Assembly: GCA_947442905.1 (NCBI GenBank)
Contig: CANEWV010000136.1
Location: 1 to 5,454 of the forward strand
Source of the DNA: Chitinophagaceae bacterium
GTDB taxonomy: Bacteria; Bacteroidota; Bacteroidia; Chitinophagales; Chitinophagaceae
Direction: 5' to 3'
Length of the DNA: 5,454 nucleotides
Below, one piece after another: positions 1 to 5,454 of the stretch (positions are counted from its first letter, which is position 1; every line of letters begins with the position of its first letter). The position numbers and the translations under genes were made by a program. The notes beneath the pieces are model-generated. The model was not told the DNA's origin. It saw only the letters and a program-made list of their open reading frames with translations, and ran no database searches.

Positions 1-168
1 CTTGATTGTCAATTAACTGCTATAAATTCGGATCAATTTCCTACCCCCGCAAAACGACCTGCTTATTCGGTGCTAGATACTCAAAAAATAGAAAAGGAAT
101 TAAATTTATATATTCCCCATTGGGAATTGGCGCTTAGTGATTGTATATTGCAGTTAAAAAATAATTAA
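1..168 (+). CDS. rfbD: dTDP-4-dehydrorhamnose reductase, C-terminal fragment
   Basis: This is the last 55 codons and TAA stop of a gene that begins left of the window, read in frame from base 1. The product matches the C-terminal end of RfbD/RmlD, the NADPH-dependent enzyme for the last step of dTDP-L-rhamnose synthesis in the cytoplasm. The family signature is clear: FPTPAKRPAYSVLD at fragment residues 13-26, followed by a short helix and the IPHWELAL stretch that corresponds to the usual 'pdWreaL' near the end of the family. The catalytic Tyr-x-x-x-Lys and the NAD(P)-binding Gly motif would lie upstream and cannot be seen. The next gene starts 3 bases after the stop, so co-transcription is likely. 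In most genomes rfbD belongs to an rfbABCD or polysaccharide cluster, which would extend to the left here. The family call is firm; the exact cluster type is unknown. Confidence 0.9.
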   Translation, partial: LDCQLTAINSDQFPTPAKRPAYSVLDTQKIEKELNLYIPHWELALSDCILQLKNN

Positions 169-171
169 TAT

Positions 172-558
172 ATGAAAAAGTTGCGCTTATTTTTTATGTT
201 ACAATTTGCTATAGGTGGTATTCATGCTCAAACGATATGGACAAGTCAAACTACTTTTAGCGGGTTTGTTGGTAAATATGAAATCCGAATGAAGTTGGCA
301 ATTCCTTATGGAGGTGCAACTACTTGTTTTACAATAGGGGAATATTATTACGCCAACAGTAAAGGAAAAATATTTTTATGTTCTTCAGATGATGTAAAAA
401 TAGTAGAAAGTGTAAATGGGAAAGAAACTGGCTACTTTATTTTGGATGCTGATTGGAATAAAAAAGTAGGTCAAACAATTTCGGGGAAATGGTATTCATT
501 GTCTAAAAGTGTTTCATATCCTGTTGTTTTAAAAGTAATAGCAAAAGCTAAGGAATAG
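172..558 (+). CDS. small exported protein, unknown function
   Basis: A 128-residue protein that I do not recognise. Residues 1-19 form a typical signal peptide: MKK, a hydrophobic core rich in Phe and Leu, and an Ala-x-Ala-like end IHA before Gln20. The mature protein would be about 109 residues, exported to the periplasm or beyond. It looks all-beta, with alternating hydrophobic and polar strands and Gly turns. Examples are GKYEIRMKL near residue 34, GEYYYANSKGKIFL near 56, a TGYFIL strand and an ISGKWYS strand towards the end. This 'G-x-Y-x-Y...G-x-I-x-L...TG-x-F...G-x-W' rhythm occurs in small bacterial beta-barrel or beta-sandwich proteins, but I cannot name a family. Two cysteines, C52 and C70, could form a disulfide. 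The ATG is 3 bases after the rfbD stop with only A-rich DNA upstream, as is usual in Bacteroidota. The start is supported because the signal peptide begins at it. Confidence 0.8.
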   Translation: MKKLRLFFMLQFAIGGIHAQTIWTSQTTFSGFVGKYEIRMKLAIPYGGATTCFTIGEYYYANSKGKIFLCSSDDVKIVESVNGKETGYFILDADWNKKVGQTISGKWYSLSKSVSYPVVLKVIAKAKE

Positions 559-581
559 GTTATTAATTTAATATTTTATCT

Positions 582-1076
582 ATGAAAAAATTGCTCTTTT
601 TGTTTTTCGCTTTTTATTCTATAAATACGTATGCTCAATCAATTACGCTTATTCTAAATGACCCCGACAAGCAGGCGCCTACAAATGTTAGGGTAAAGCC
701 AGGGGGAAGTGTAATCGCTACTATTGATTCAAGAGTTGAACTTGCTACGGTGCATGTTATTGCTAAAGAAGGCAGCTATTTTTATGTTGATTCATATGAA
801 AATTGCGGTAGCGATGAAATTAAGTTGACTACGCCAGGTTATATACACTATAGTGTTTTAGGTATTTTTATTTCCAATTATGCAAACATTGCAATTCCAG
901 TTTATGCTTCTAGCAATAAATCTGGGTTAGTAGAAAAACTTAAGATTTCAGATGTTTTTGTCAATGTATTGGATTACAAAAATGACATGTACTATGTTCT
1001 TTATAAGAAATTGAATAAAAAGTTTTGGGTAGAATCAAAGTATTTGTGCAATGCTGCATGTACGAATTGTAATTGA
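582..1076 (+). CDS. exported protein with two SH3-like segments
   Basis: A 164-residue protein with a clear signal peptide at residues 1-18 (MKKLL start, Phe-rich core, TYA before Gln19). The first part of the mature protein, about residues 33-72, resembles a bacterial SH3 (SH3b) domain: an N-V-R-x-K-P-G-G-x-V-I-A-T-I opening and a G-S-Y-F-Y-V strand. A second similar segment at about 105-155 has IPVYASSNKSG, then VEKLKISDVFVNVL, MYYVLYKK and the FWVESKYL strand that often closes these domains. In exported proteins SH3b domains often bind peptidoglycan or other ligands, but no enzyme domain is attached here, so its role is unknown. C75 and a C-terminal cluster C156, C160 and C163 may form disulfides. 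The gene lies 23 bases after its exported neighbour and is probably in the same transcript, ending at the hairpin 15 bases downstream. SH3-like is a pattern judgement from spacing and strand order, not a database match. Confidence 0.8.
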   Translation: MKKLLFLFFAFYSINTYAQSITLILNDPDKQAPTNVRVKPGGSVIATIDSRVELATVHVIAKEGSYFYVDSYENCGSDEIKLTTPGYIHYSVLGIFISNYANIAIPVYASSNKSGLVEKLKISDVFVNVLDYKNDMYYVLYKKLNKKFWVESKYLCNAACTNCN

Positions 1077-1091
1077 TATTTGAAAGCATAA

Positions 1092-1120
1092 AAAAAGCCG
1101 CAATAAAATTGCGGCTTTTT
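1092..1120. terminator. bidirectional intrinsic terminator
   Basis: A perfect 8-bp stem, GCCGCAAT (1097-1104) with ATTGCGGC (1108-1115), closes a 3-base AAA loop. It is flanked by A5 on the left and T5 on the right, which can extend the stem to 13 bp. Read on plus it ends in T5, 15 bases after the stop codon at 1076. Read on minus it ends in T6 (1096-1091) and starts 4 bases after the encoded CCA of tRNA-Gln. One hairpin therefore plausibly terminates both converging transcripts. Confidence 0.9.
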
Positions 1121-1124
1121 AATT

Positions 1125-1198
1125 TGGTTGCCCGACCTGGATTCGAACCAAGACAAACTGCACCAAAAACAGTCGTACTACCATTATACTATCAGGCA
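1125..1198 (-). tRNA. tRNA-Gln (anticodon UUG)
   Basis: Reading the minus strand from 1198 gives a complete cloverleaf. The acceptor stem is TGCCTGA with TCGGGCA (one U-G pair). The D-stem is GTAT/GTAC with loop AATGGTA. The anticodon stem is ACTGT/GCAGT with loop TTTTGGT, which puts UUG at positions 34-36 and so decodes CAA. A 4-base variable loop follows, then T-arm CTTGG-TTCGAAT-CCAGG. The weak U1-A72 pair is a known identity feature for GlnRS in E. coli. The discriminator base is A. The body is 71 nt (1128-1198), and CCA is encoded at 1127-1125. A Bacteroidota-type promoter lies just upstream and a terminator just downstream, so it is probably a single-gene transcript. The short plus-strand open frame over this locus is an artefact of the tRNA. 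Confidence 0.96.
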
Positions 1199-1226
1199 AT
1201 CCTGTCATTCATTGCTGAATGGGGTG

Positions 1227-1258
1227 CAAAAATAGGGTGCAACTTAAAATTTTCCAAA
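1227..1258 (-). promoter_or_regulatory. Bacteroidota-type promoter of tRNA-Gln
   Basis: On the minus strand, TTTG (1258-1255), a 20-base spacer and TATTTTTG (1234-1227) match the Bacteroidota primary-sigma consensus TTTG-N19~21-TAnnTTTG exactly. Transcription would start near 1223-1220, about 22-25 bases before the mature tRNA 5' end at 1198, leaving a short leader to be trimmed by RNase P. Both boxes and the spacing fit, so this is the best-supported promoter in the window. Confidence 0.75.
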
Positions 1259-1377
1259 TATTTTAGACCCGTTTTTCGCTAAAACCCTCAAAATCAGACT
1301 ATAATTTAGCGTCGGGCGCCTAAATGGTACTCACTTTGTTCAAATGTTTTATATTTAAAGGACAAAAAACTAAACCC

Positions 1378-2052
1378 ATGCAAAAATTACTCTTATTATC
1401 CGTTTTTATAGGCTGTTTGTTTTTACTCTCTTTTAGAGATGATAAAAAGAAAAAGATTGTATTTTTTGGTGATTCTATTACTGAAGCAGGGGCTAAACCT
1501 GGCGGTTATATTAAAATGATGGAGCAGATGCTTGTAAATGCAGGTAAGGCTCAAAAATATGAATTATTAGGTGCGGGAATAGGCGGCAACAAAGTATATG
1601 ATTTGTACCTCCGTATGGAAAACGATGTACTTGCAAAAAATCCGGATATCGTTGTTATTTATATTGGTGTTAATGATGTGTGGCATAAAGCATCTTCTGG
1701 AACAGGTACCGATTATTGGAAGTTTGGCCCATTTTATGAGGCCCTTGTTAAAAAAATTCAGGCATCGGGTGCTAAAGTAGTGGTGTGTACGCCTGGTGTA
1801 ATTGGTGAAAGAACAGACAATAGCAATCAGCTAGACGGTGATTTAAATTTATACAGCAAATGGATTCGTGATTTTAGTGCTAAAAACAATATACCACTGG
1901 TTGATGTGCGTAAAGTTTTTATGGACTATAATACAGCCAACAATCCTAACAATCAGGAGTCTAAAATTTTAACCACCGACCGCGTACATTTAAATGAAAA
2001 AGGAAATGCAGTGTTAGCAGAAGCCATGTGGAATGTGCTTGGTGCTTTATAA
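1378..2052 (+). CDS. exported or membrane-anchored SGNH/GDSL hydrolase
   Basis: A 224-residue serine hydrolase of the SGNH/GDSL family, whose members remove acyl or acetyl groups from sugars, lipids or polysaccharides. All four conserved blocks are present. Block I is FFGDSITEAG with nucleophile S33. Block II is GAGIGGNKVYDL, supplying the oxyanion Gly near 69-70. Block III is IGVND with N99. Block V is TDRVHLNEKGN with D201 and H204. Residues 1-19 are a hydrophobic export signal or membrane anchor, followed by the charged stretch RDDKKKK. C13 lies inside the hydrophobic core, so a lipoprotein cleavage site is unlikely. The frame is open from an ATG at 1324, but that start would put 18 polar and mixed residues before the signal; 1378 starts directly on MQKLLLL and is preferred. 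The 3' end converges on tyrS with a 21-base gap and no visible hairpin. The substrate cannot be told from sequence; the organisation resembles single-domain carbohydrate or lysophospholipid esterases. Confidence 0.92.
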   Translation: MQKLLLLSVFIGCLFLLSFRDDKKKKIVFFGDSITEAGAKPGGYIKMMEQMLVNAGKAQKYELLGAGIGGNKVYDLYLRMENDVLAKNPDIVVIYIGVNDVWHKASSGTGTDYWKFGPFYEALVKKIQASGAKVVVCTPGVIGERTDNSNQLDGDLNLYSKWIRDFSAKNNIPLVDVRKVFMDYNTANNPNNQESKILTTDRVHLNEKGNAVLAEAMWNVLGAL

Positions 2053-2073
2053 AAAGATAACGCTAACCACGAA

Positions 2074-3357
2074 CTATTCGGCAATAATTAAATAGTAGTT
2101 TTTCTTTCCTTTTTGAAGTAATAAATATTTGCCTTGTAAAAGGTCATCTGTGTTAACGCTTGTTTTTTCTTGTGCTATTTTGGTTTTATTTAAACCAAGT
2201 CCACCAGCAACAAACATTTTTTTGGCTTCTCCTTTACTTGTAAAAATATTAGTTTCAACTAGAAGGTCTATCAGGTCGTAACCGTTAGCTAGTGAAGCTT
2301 TGCTCACTTTTGCTGTAGGCACGCCTTCCATTACTTGTAATAGTTCGTTTTCATTTAAGCTTTGTAATACCTCAGTAGTGGCGTTACCAAATAAAATGTC
2401 AGAAGCTTTAACTGCAAAATCATAATCGGCATCACTATGCACCCAAGTGGTTAAGCATTCCGCTAATTTCTTTTGTAATAATCGTAAGTGTGGTGCAGCT
2501 TCATGCTCTGTTAATAAAGCGTCAATTTGCGCAACTGGTAAAAGTGTAAATATTTTAATCCAACCTTTTGCATCTTCGTCAGAAGCGTTTAACCAAAATT
2601 GATAAAACTGATACGGGCTTGTTCTTTTAGGATCCAACCAAATATTTCCTTTTTCTGTTTTGCCAAATTTGCCACCATCTGCTTTTTTGATAAGCGGGCA
2701 AGTAAATGCAAATGCTTCACCACCCGTTTTGCGTCTAATGAGTTCGGTGCCGGTAGTGATGTTGCCCCACTGGTCACTTCCGCCCATTTGAAGTTTACAA
2801 TTTTTGTTTTGGTATAGCCAGTAAAAATCGTAACCCTGTATAAGTTGGTAGGTGAATTCGGTAAAGCTCATACCAGTGTCGCCTTCTAATCTCTTTTTTA
2901 CACTGTCTTTGGCCATCATGTAATTGACAGTGATATATTTGCCCGCATCTCTAATAAATGAAAGAAAATTAATTTCTTTAAACCAGTCATAGTTATTCAC
3001 CATAACGGCTGCATTTTTTTTAGATGCATCAAAGTCTAAAAACCTTTCTAATTGTTTTCGAACACCTTCTTGGTTATGGAGTAAAATATCTTCTGATAAT
3101 AAATTACGCTCTTCACTTTTACCTGATGGATCGCCCACCATGCCGGTAGCGCCACCCACAAGTGCATAGGGTTTATGCCCTGCATTTTGCAAATGAACAA
3201 GTAGTAAAATAGGCACAAGGCTTCCTATATGTAAACTATCTGAAGTAGGGTCAAATCCAATATAGCCAGATACCATTTCTTTTGCCAACAATTCTTCTGT
3301 ACCTGGCATCATGTCTTGAATCATGCCTCTCCAACGTAGTTCTTCAATCAAAGTCAT
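2074..3357 (-). CDS. tyrS: tyrosyl-tRNA synthetase
   Basis: A complete 427-residue class I aminoacyl-tRNA synthetase that charges tRNA-Tyr in the cytoplasm; the length is normal for the bacterial TyrRS type (E. coli about 424). Residues 1-230 form the Rossmann catalytic domain with [13 protein letters not shown] (the HIGH motif as HIGS at 43-46), [16 protein letters not shown] (68-84), and the tyrosine-pocket pattern Y170-x3-Q174-x2-D177. GGSDQWGNI follows at 192-200. The second ATP-binding signature appears as KFGKT (230-234), the usual TyrRS form of KMSKS. An alpha-helical anticodon-binding region follows, and the last 70 or so residues are an S4-like RNA-binding domain ([19 protein letters not shown], then a [24 protein letters not shown] end). 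The stop is TAG. The ATG at 3357 gives the normal family N terminus. The leader can only be about 10-20 bases if the nearby promoter box is used, so there is no room for a T-box riboswitch. No damage is seen. Confidence 0.97.
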   Translation of the reverse strand: MTLIEELRWRGMIQDMMPGTEELLAKEMVSGYIGFDPTSDSLHIGSLVPILLLVHLQNAGHKPYALVGGATGMVGDPSGKSEERNLLSEDILLHNQEGVRKQLERFLDFDASKKNAAVMVNNYDWFKEINFLSFIRDAGKYITVNYMMAKDSVKKRLEGDTGMSFTEFTYQLIQGYDFYWLYQNKNCKLQMGGSDQWGNITTGTELIRRKTGGEAFAFTCPLIKKADGGKFGKTEKGNIWLDPKRTSPYQFYQFWLNASDEDAKGWIKIFTLLPVAQIDALLTEHEAAPHLRLLQKKLAECLTTWVHSDADYDFAVKASDILFGNATTEVLQSLNENELLQVMEGVPTAKVSKASLANGYDLIDLLVETNIFTSKGEAKKMFVAGGLGLNKTKIAQEKTSVNTDDLLQGKYLLLQKGKKNYYLIIAE

Positions 3358-3377
3358 AACGGTGCGCTTAGTTGTTG

Positions 3378-3385
3378 CAAAAGTA
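3378..3385 (-). promoter_or_regulatory. probable -7 box of tyrS
   Basis: On the minus strand TACTTTTG (3385-3378) fits the Bacteroidota TAnnTTTG box exactly and is followed by CAAC, close to the GCACC context of the other two promoters here. Transcription would start near 3374-3371, about 15 bases before the tyrS ATG. I find no good TTTG at the expected distance upstream, so the call rests on one box and its position. Confidence 0.5.
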
Positions 3386-3422
3386 AGGAATAGTTAGTAG
3401 GGTAATTACGGGAACAAGGCGT

Positions 3423-3430
3423 TATTTTTG
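3423..3430 (+). promoter_or_regulatory. probable -7 box of the RDD gene
   Basis: TATTTTTG matches TAnnTTTG and shares the 12-mer TATTTTTGCACC with the tRNA-Gln promoter. The box ends only 4 bases before the ATG at 3435, so transcription would begin at or within a few bases of the start codon, giving a leaderless mRNA. No TTTG is present at the usual 19-21 base spacing upstream, which weakens the call. Confidence 0.5.
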
Positions 3431-3434
3431 CACC

Positions 3435-3827
3435 ATGAAAAAAGTAGGAGATGGTACCCGTGTATTAAACTTTTTAATAGATACGCTACTCTATTGGATA
3501 CTTGCAATTCTGCTGTACAAGTGGTGGAATTTTCATGTACTATACTGGGGCTATATGCACTTAAATTTTGGCTGGTTTTTCTTTGGGTCCCTGTTCATTT
3601 ACTATTTTATTTTAGAACTCCTTTTTGCAAAAACACCCGCCAAATGGCTCACTGCTTGTAAGGTAGTATCTAGCAAAAGCACTTTAGAGACAACTATTAA
3701 AGCAAGTGTAGGTCAAATTTTTATCCGATCTCTAGCAAGGCTCATCATCATTGATCCATTTTTTATTCCGTTTCTAGGAACCACATTGCATGATTATTTG
3801 AGTGGAACTATGGTGGTAGAGTCGTAA
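3435..3827 (+). CDS. RDD-family small membrane protein
   Basis: A 130-residue inner-membrane protein of the RDD family, whose general function is poorly known (some members are linked to ion or solute transport). The name-giving residues are visible: R9 and D16 in the first helix region (TRVLNFLIDTLLYWILAILLY) and D120 in LHDYLSGTMVV at the end. The central E-L-L-F-A-K-T-P-A-K stretch (61-70) is the family's 'FE...TPGK' site with Gly changed to Ala. IFIRSLARLI with R98 and R102 is the usual arginine-rich stretch before the last hydrophobic segment. Hydrophobic segments are at about 11-28, 45-64 and 95-115. The gene is divergent from tyrS across 77 bases and is followed 15 bases later by the Hsp70 gene, so the two may share a transcript. 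No alternative start exists before residue 41. The family call is strong; the function is open. Confidence 0.87.
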   Translation: MKKVGDGTRVLNFLIDTLLYWILAILLYKWWNFHVLYWGYMHLNFGWFFFGSLFIYYFILELLFAKTPAKWLTACKVVSSKSTLETTIKASVGQIFIRSLARLIIIDPFFIPFLGTTLHDYLSGTMVVES

Positions 3828-3842
3828 TTTTACTACCTACTT

Positions 3843-5454
3843 ATGGCAAAGATTGGCATTAATATCGCAACTGGTAGCCTTCAAAAGGCTGAAATGATTG
3901 TGGGAATAGATTTAGGTACTACCAATAGTTTGGTGGCCATCATTCATCCCGAAACCAAGCAACCCGTTGCTTTAAAAGAGCATGATAGCTCAAGTTTGGT
4001 ACCTAGTGTGGTGCACTTTGATGTTTTTGGCAATCCAGAAGTAGGACAGGGCGCTAAACAGTTTTTAGAGACAGACCCTGCTAATACCATATTTAGTGCC
4101 AAGCGCCTGATGGGTAAAAGCTATAAAGATGTTAGCCAGAGTGCCGGGTATTTTACCTACAAAGTAATTGATGACAACACCGATGCGCTCGTAAAAGTGC
4201 AGGTAGGGTCGAGTTTTTATTCACCCACTGATTTATCTTCTTTTATCCTGGCCGAATTAAAAAAACGCGCCGAACATATTTTAAAAACACCCGTAACCAA
4301 AGCGGTTATTACGGTGCCTGCTTATTTTAACGATGCCCAGCGTCAGGCCACGCGCGATGCGGGTAAATTAGCTGGACTAGATGTACTCCGGATTGTAAAT
4401 GAGCCAACAGCAGCGAGTTTAGCATACGGCCTAGGTCTTCAAAAAGATGAGGAAACGACCATTGCGGTATACGATTTAGGAGGTGGTACTTTTGATATTT
4501 CTATCCTTAAAATAACCGACGGGGTATTTGATGTACTATCTACCAATGGGGATACTTATTTAGGTGGAGATGATATTGACCGTGCTATTATTGATTATTG
4601 GCTAGCGGAAAAATCAATTGATATTAAAGTTTTACAAACAACTCCTAAATTATTGCAAACCATTCGATTAAGTGCAGAAGAGGCTAAAATAACTTTAAGT
4701 GGTACGGATCAGTTTGAAACAACAATTGAAGGAGAAATATATCAAATTACAAAGCCTGTTTTTGAGGGATTGATCACATCTATCATTGGTAAAACGATTG
4801 ATTGTTGTAAAAATGCGCTAGCAGATGCTAAGCTAAACGCCGGTCATATAGATGCCATAGTAATGGTGGGGGGTAGTACCCGTATTCCTGCAGTTAAAGA
4901 AGCAGTGGCAACCTTTTTTGGGAAGCCTGTCAATGATAGTATCAATCCAGACGAGGTTGTTGCACTAGGTGCAGCGGTCCAGGCGGATATACTAGCGGGC
5001 AATAACAAAGACTTTTTACTACTCGATATAACGCCTTTAAGCCTGGGTATTGAAACCATGGGCGGCCTTATGGAAGTGCTCGTTCCACGTAACTCAAAAG
5101 TACCTATGCAGGTTGGTAGGCAATATACCACACACGTAGACGGGCAGTCGAGTATGCGTATTTCGGTGTATCAAGGGGAACGTGATTTGGTAAAAGATAA
5201 CCGTAAATTAGCCGAGTTCAACCTTACCGGTATACCTGGTATGCCAGCTGGACTCCCTAAGGTTGACATCCAATTTTTATTGAATGCAGATGGCATATTA
5301 GTAGTGAAAGCCAAAGAGTTACGAAGTAGTATTGAACAAATTATTGAAGTTAAACCTGCATTAGATTTAACCGATGACCAGGTAGAAAAGATGTTACAAG
5401 ACAGTATTGAAAACGCGGCTGCCGATATGGTATTAAGGGCCCTGGTAGAAGCAA
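3843..5454 (+). CDS. hscA: HscA-type Hsp70 chaperone (3' end cut off)
   Basis: The frame is open from ATG 3843 to the window edge: 537 codons of a protein expected to have about 610-620. It is an Hsp70 ATP-dependent chaperone. ATPase signatures are [13 protein letters not shown] (20-32), [17 protein letters not shown] (158-174), NEPTAA (186-191), [11 protein letters not shown] (210-220), GGDDID and VGGSTR (342-347). The linker DFLLLD ends at about 395, and the substrate-binding domain follows. Several traits favour HscA over DnaK: an N-terminal extension of about 18 residues before the first ATPase strand; [40 protein letters not shown]; and a GIPGMPAG loop that matches the HscA 'GIPALPAG' form. 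HscA assists IscU in handing over Fe-S clusters. The lid is missing because of the window edge. ATG 3894 (M18) would remove the extension, so 3843 is preferred. The gene lies 15 bases after the RDD gene. The Hsp70 call is certain; HscA rather than a paralogue is likely. Confidence 0.9.
   Translation, partial: MAKIGINIATGSLQKAEMIVGIDLGTTNSLVAIIHPETKQPVALKEHDSSSLVPSVVHFDVFGNPEVGQGAKQFLETDPANTIFSAKRLMGKSYKDVSQSAGYFTYKVIDDNTDALVKVQVGSSFYSPTDLSSFILAELKKRAEHILKTPVTKAVITVPAYFNDAQRQATRDAGKLAGLDVLRIVNEPTAASLAYGLGLQKDEETTIAVYDLGGGTFDISILKITDGVFDVLSTNGDTYLGGDDIDRAIIDYWLAEKSIDIKVLQTTPKLLQTIRLSAEEAKITLSGTDQFETTIEGEIYQITKPVFEGLITSIIGKTIDCCKNALADAKLNAGHIDAIVMVGGSTRIPAVKEAVATFFGKPVNDSINPDEVVALGAAVQADILAGNNKDFLLLDITPLSLGIETMGGLMEVLVPRNSKVPMQVGRQYTTHVDGQSSMRISVYQGERDLVKDNRKLAEFNLTGIPGMPAGLPKVDIQFLLNADGILVVKAKELRSSIEQIIEVKPALDLTDDQVEKMLQDSIENAAADMVLRALVEA

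Noticed and set aside
1047..1073. C-x3-C-x2-C at the end of the SH3-like protein, resembling a radical SAM cluster motif
   Set aside because: The protein is small and exported, with no TIM-barrel sequence around the motif. Disulfides or chance are far likelier.
1193..1204. Small inverted repeat CAGG/CCTG at the tRNA 5' edge
   Set aside because: It is only 4 bp and half of it belongs to the acceptor stem; expected by chance.
1222..1242. Direct repeat GGGTGCAA at 1222-1229 and 1235-1242
   Set aside because: One copy is part of the tRNA promoter region. An 8-base repeat alone is too short to argue for an operator, and no partner protein is evident.
1073..1282. Plus-strand open frame of 69 codons across the tRNA locus
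   Set aside because: It is the antisense translation of tRNA-Gln and its flanks, a common false protein, and it also crosses the terminator.
1300..1357. Possible promoter boxes for the SGNH gene (TAATTTAG at 1302, TCACTTTG at 1331, TATATTTA at 1350)
   Set aside because: Each departs from TAnnTTTG at one or more key bases and none has a TTTG at the right spacing, so none can be called.
2053..2073. Terminator between the convergent SGNH gene and tyrS
   Set aside because: The 21-base gap and its flanks show no stem with a T-run, so termination here is not supported by visible structure.
2589..2817. Short open frames on both strands inside tyrS
   Set aside because: They overlap the GGSDQWGNI and KFGKT region of TyrRS in other frames; the TyrRS frame explains the sequence.
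4844..5131. Minus-strand open frame of 95 codons inside the chaperone gene
   Set aside because: It lies wholly opposite a strongly conserved Hsp70 coding frame, and its product has no domain-like pattern and is rich in Ser, Thr and Pro.

Overview
The window looks like chromosomal DNA from a member of the Bacteroidota, perhaps near Chitinophagales or Sphingobacteriales; that finer placement is a guess. Four things point there. The promoter-like sites match the Bacteroidota consensus TTTG/TAnnTTTG rather than TTGACA/TATAAT. No start codon has a convincing Shine-Dalgarno sequence. The small exported proteins have signal peptides ending in Ala-Gln. The coding DNA is AT-rich and uses TTA, AAA and ATT heavily.

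Layout from left to right. Positions 1-168 are the 3' end of a dTDP-4-dehydrorhamnose reductase gene (rfbD), so a rhamnose or surface-polysaccharide cluster probably extends leftwards. Two small genes for exported proteins follow on the same strand, 3 and 23 bases apart (172-558 and 582-1076). One product is an unrecognised beta-rich protein and the other appears to carry two SH3-like segments. A hairpin at 1092-1120 ends this run. It also works for the converging tRNA-Gln(UUG) gene on the minus strand (1125-1198), whose promoter lies at 1227-1258.

A plus-strand gene for an exported or membrane-anchored SGNH/GDSL hydrolase (1378-2052) then converges on tyrS, the tyrosyl-tRNA synthetase gene (2074-3357, minus). 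From the 77-base gap beside tyrS a divergent plus-strand pair starts: a small RDD-family membrane protein (3435-3827) and, 15 bases on, an HscA-type Hsp70 chaperone (3843 to the window end, cut off).

Most of the window is housekeeping: cell-surface sugar synthesis, translation (tRNA-Gln, TyrRS) and an Fe-S-type chaperone. The less ordinary parts are the two small exported proteins beside the tRNA, the near-identical promoter boxes in front of tRNA-Gln and the RDD gene (which implies a leaderless RDD mRNA), and an HscA-like chaperone with no Isc partner visible. I found no CRISPR array, transposon, phage gene or clear new system.
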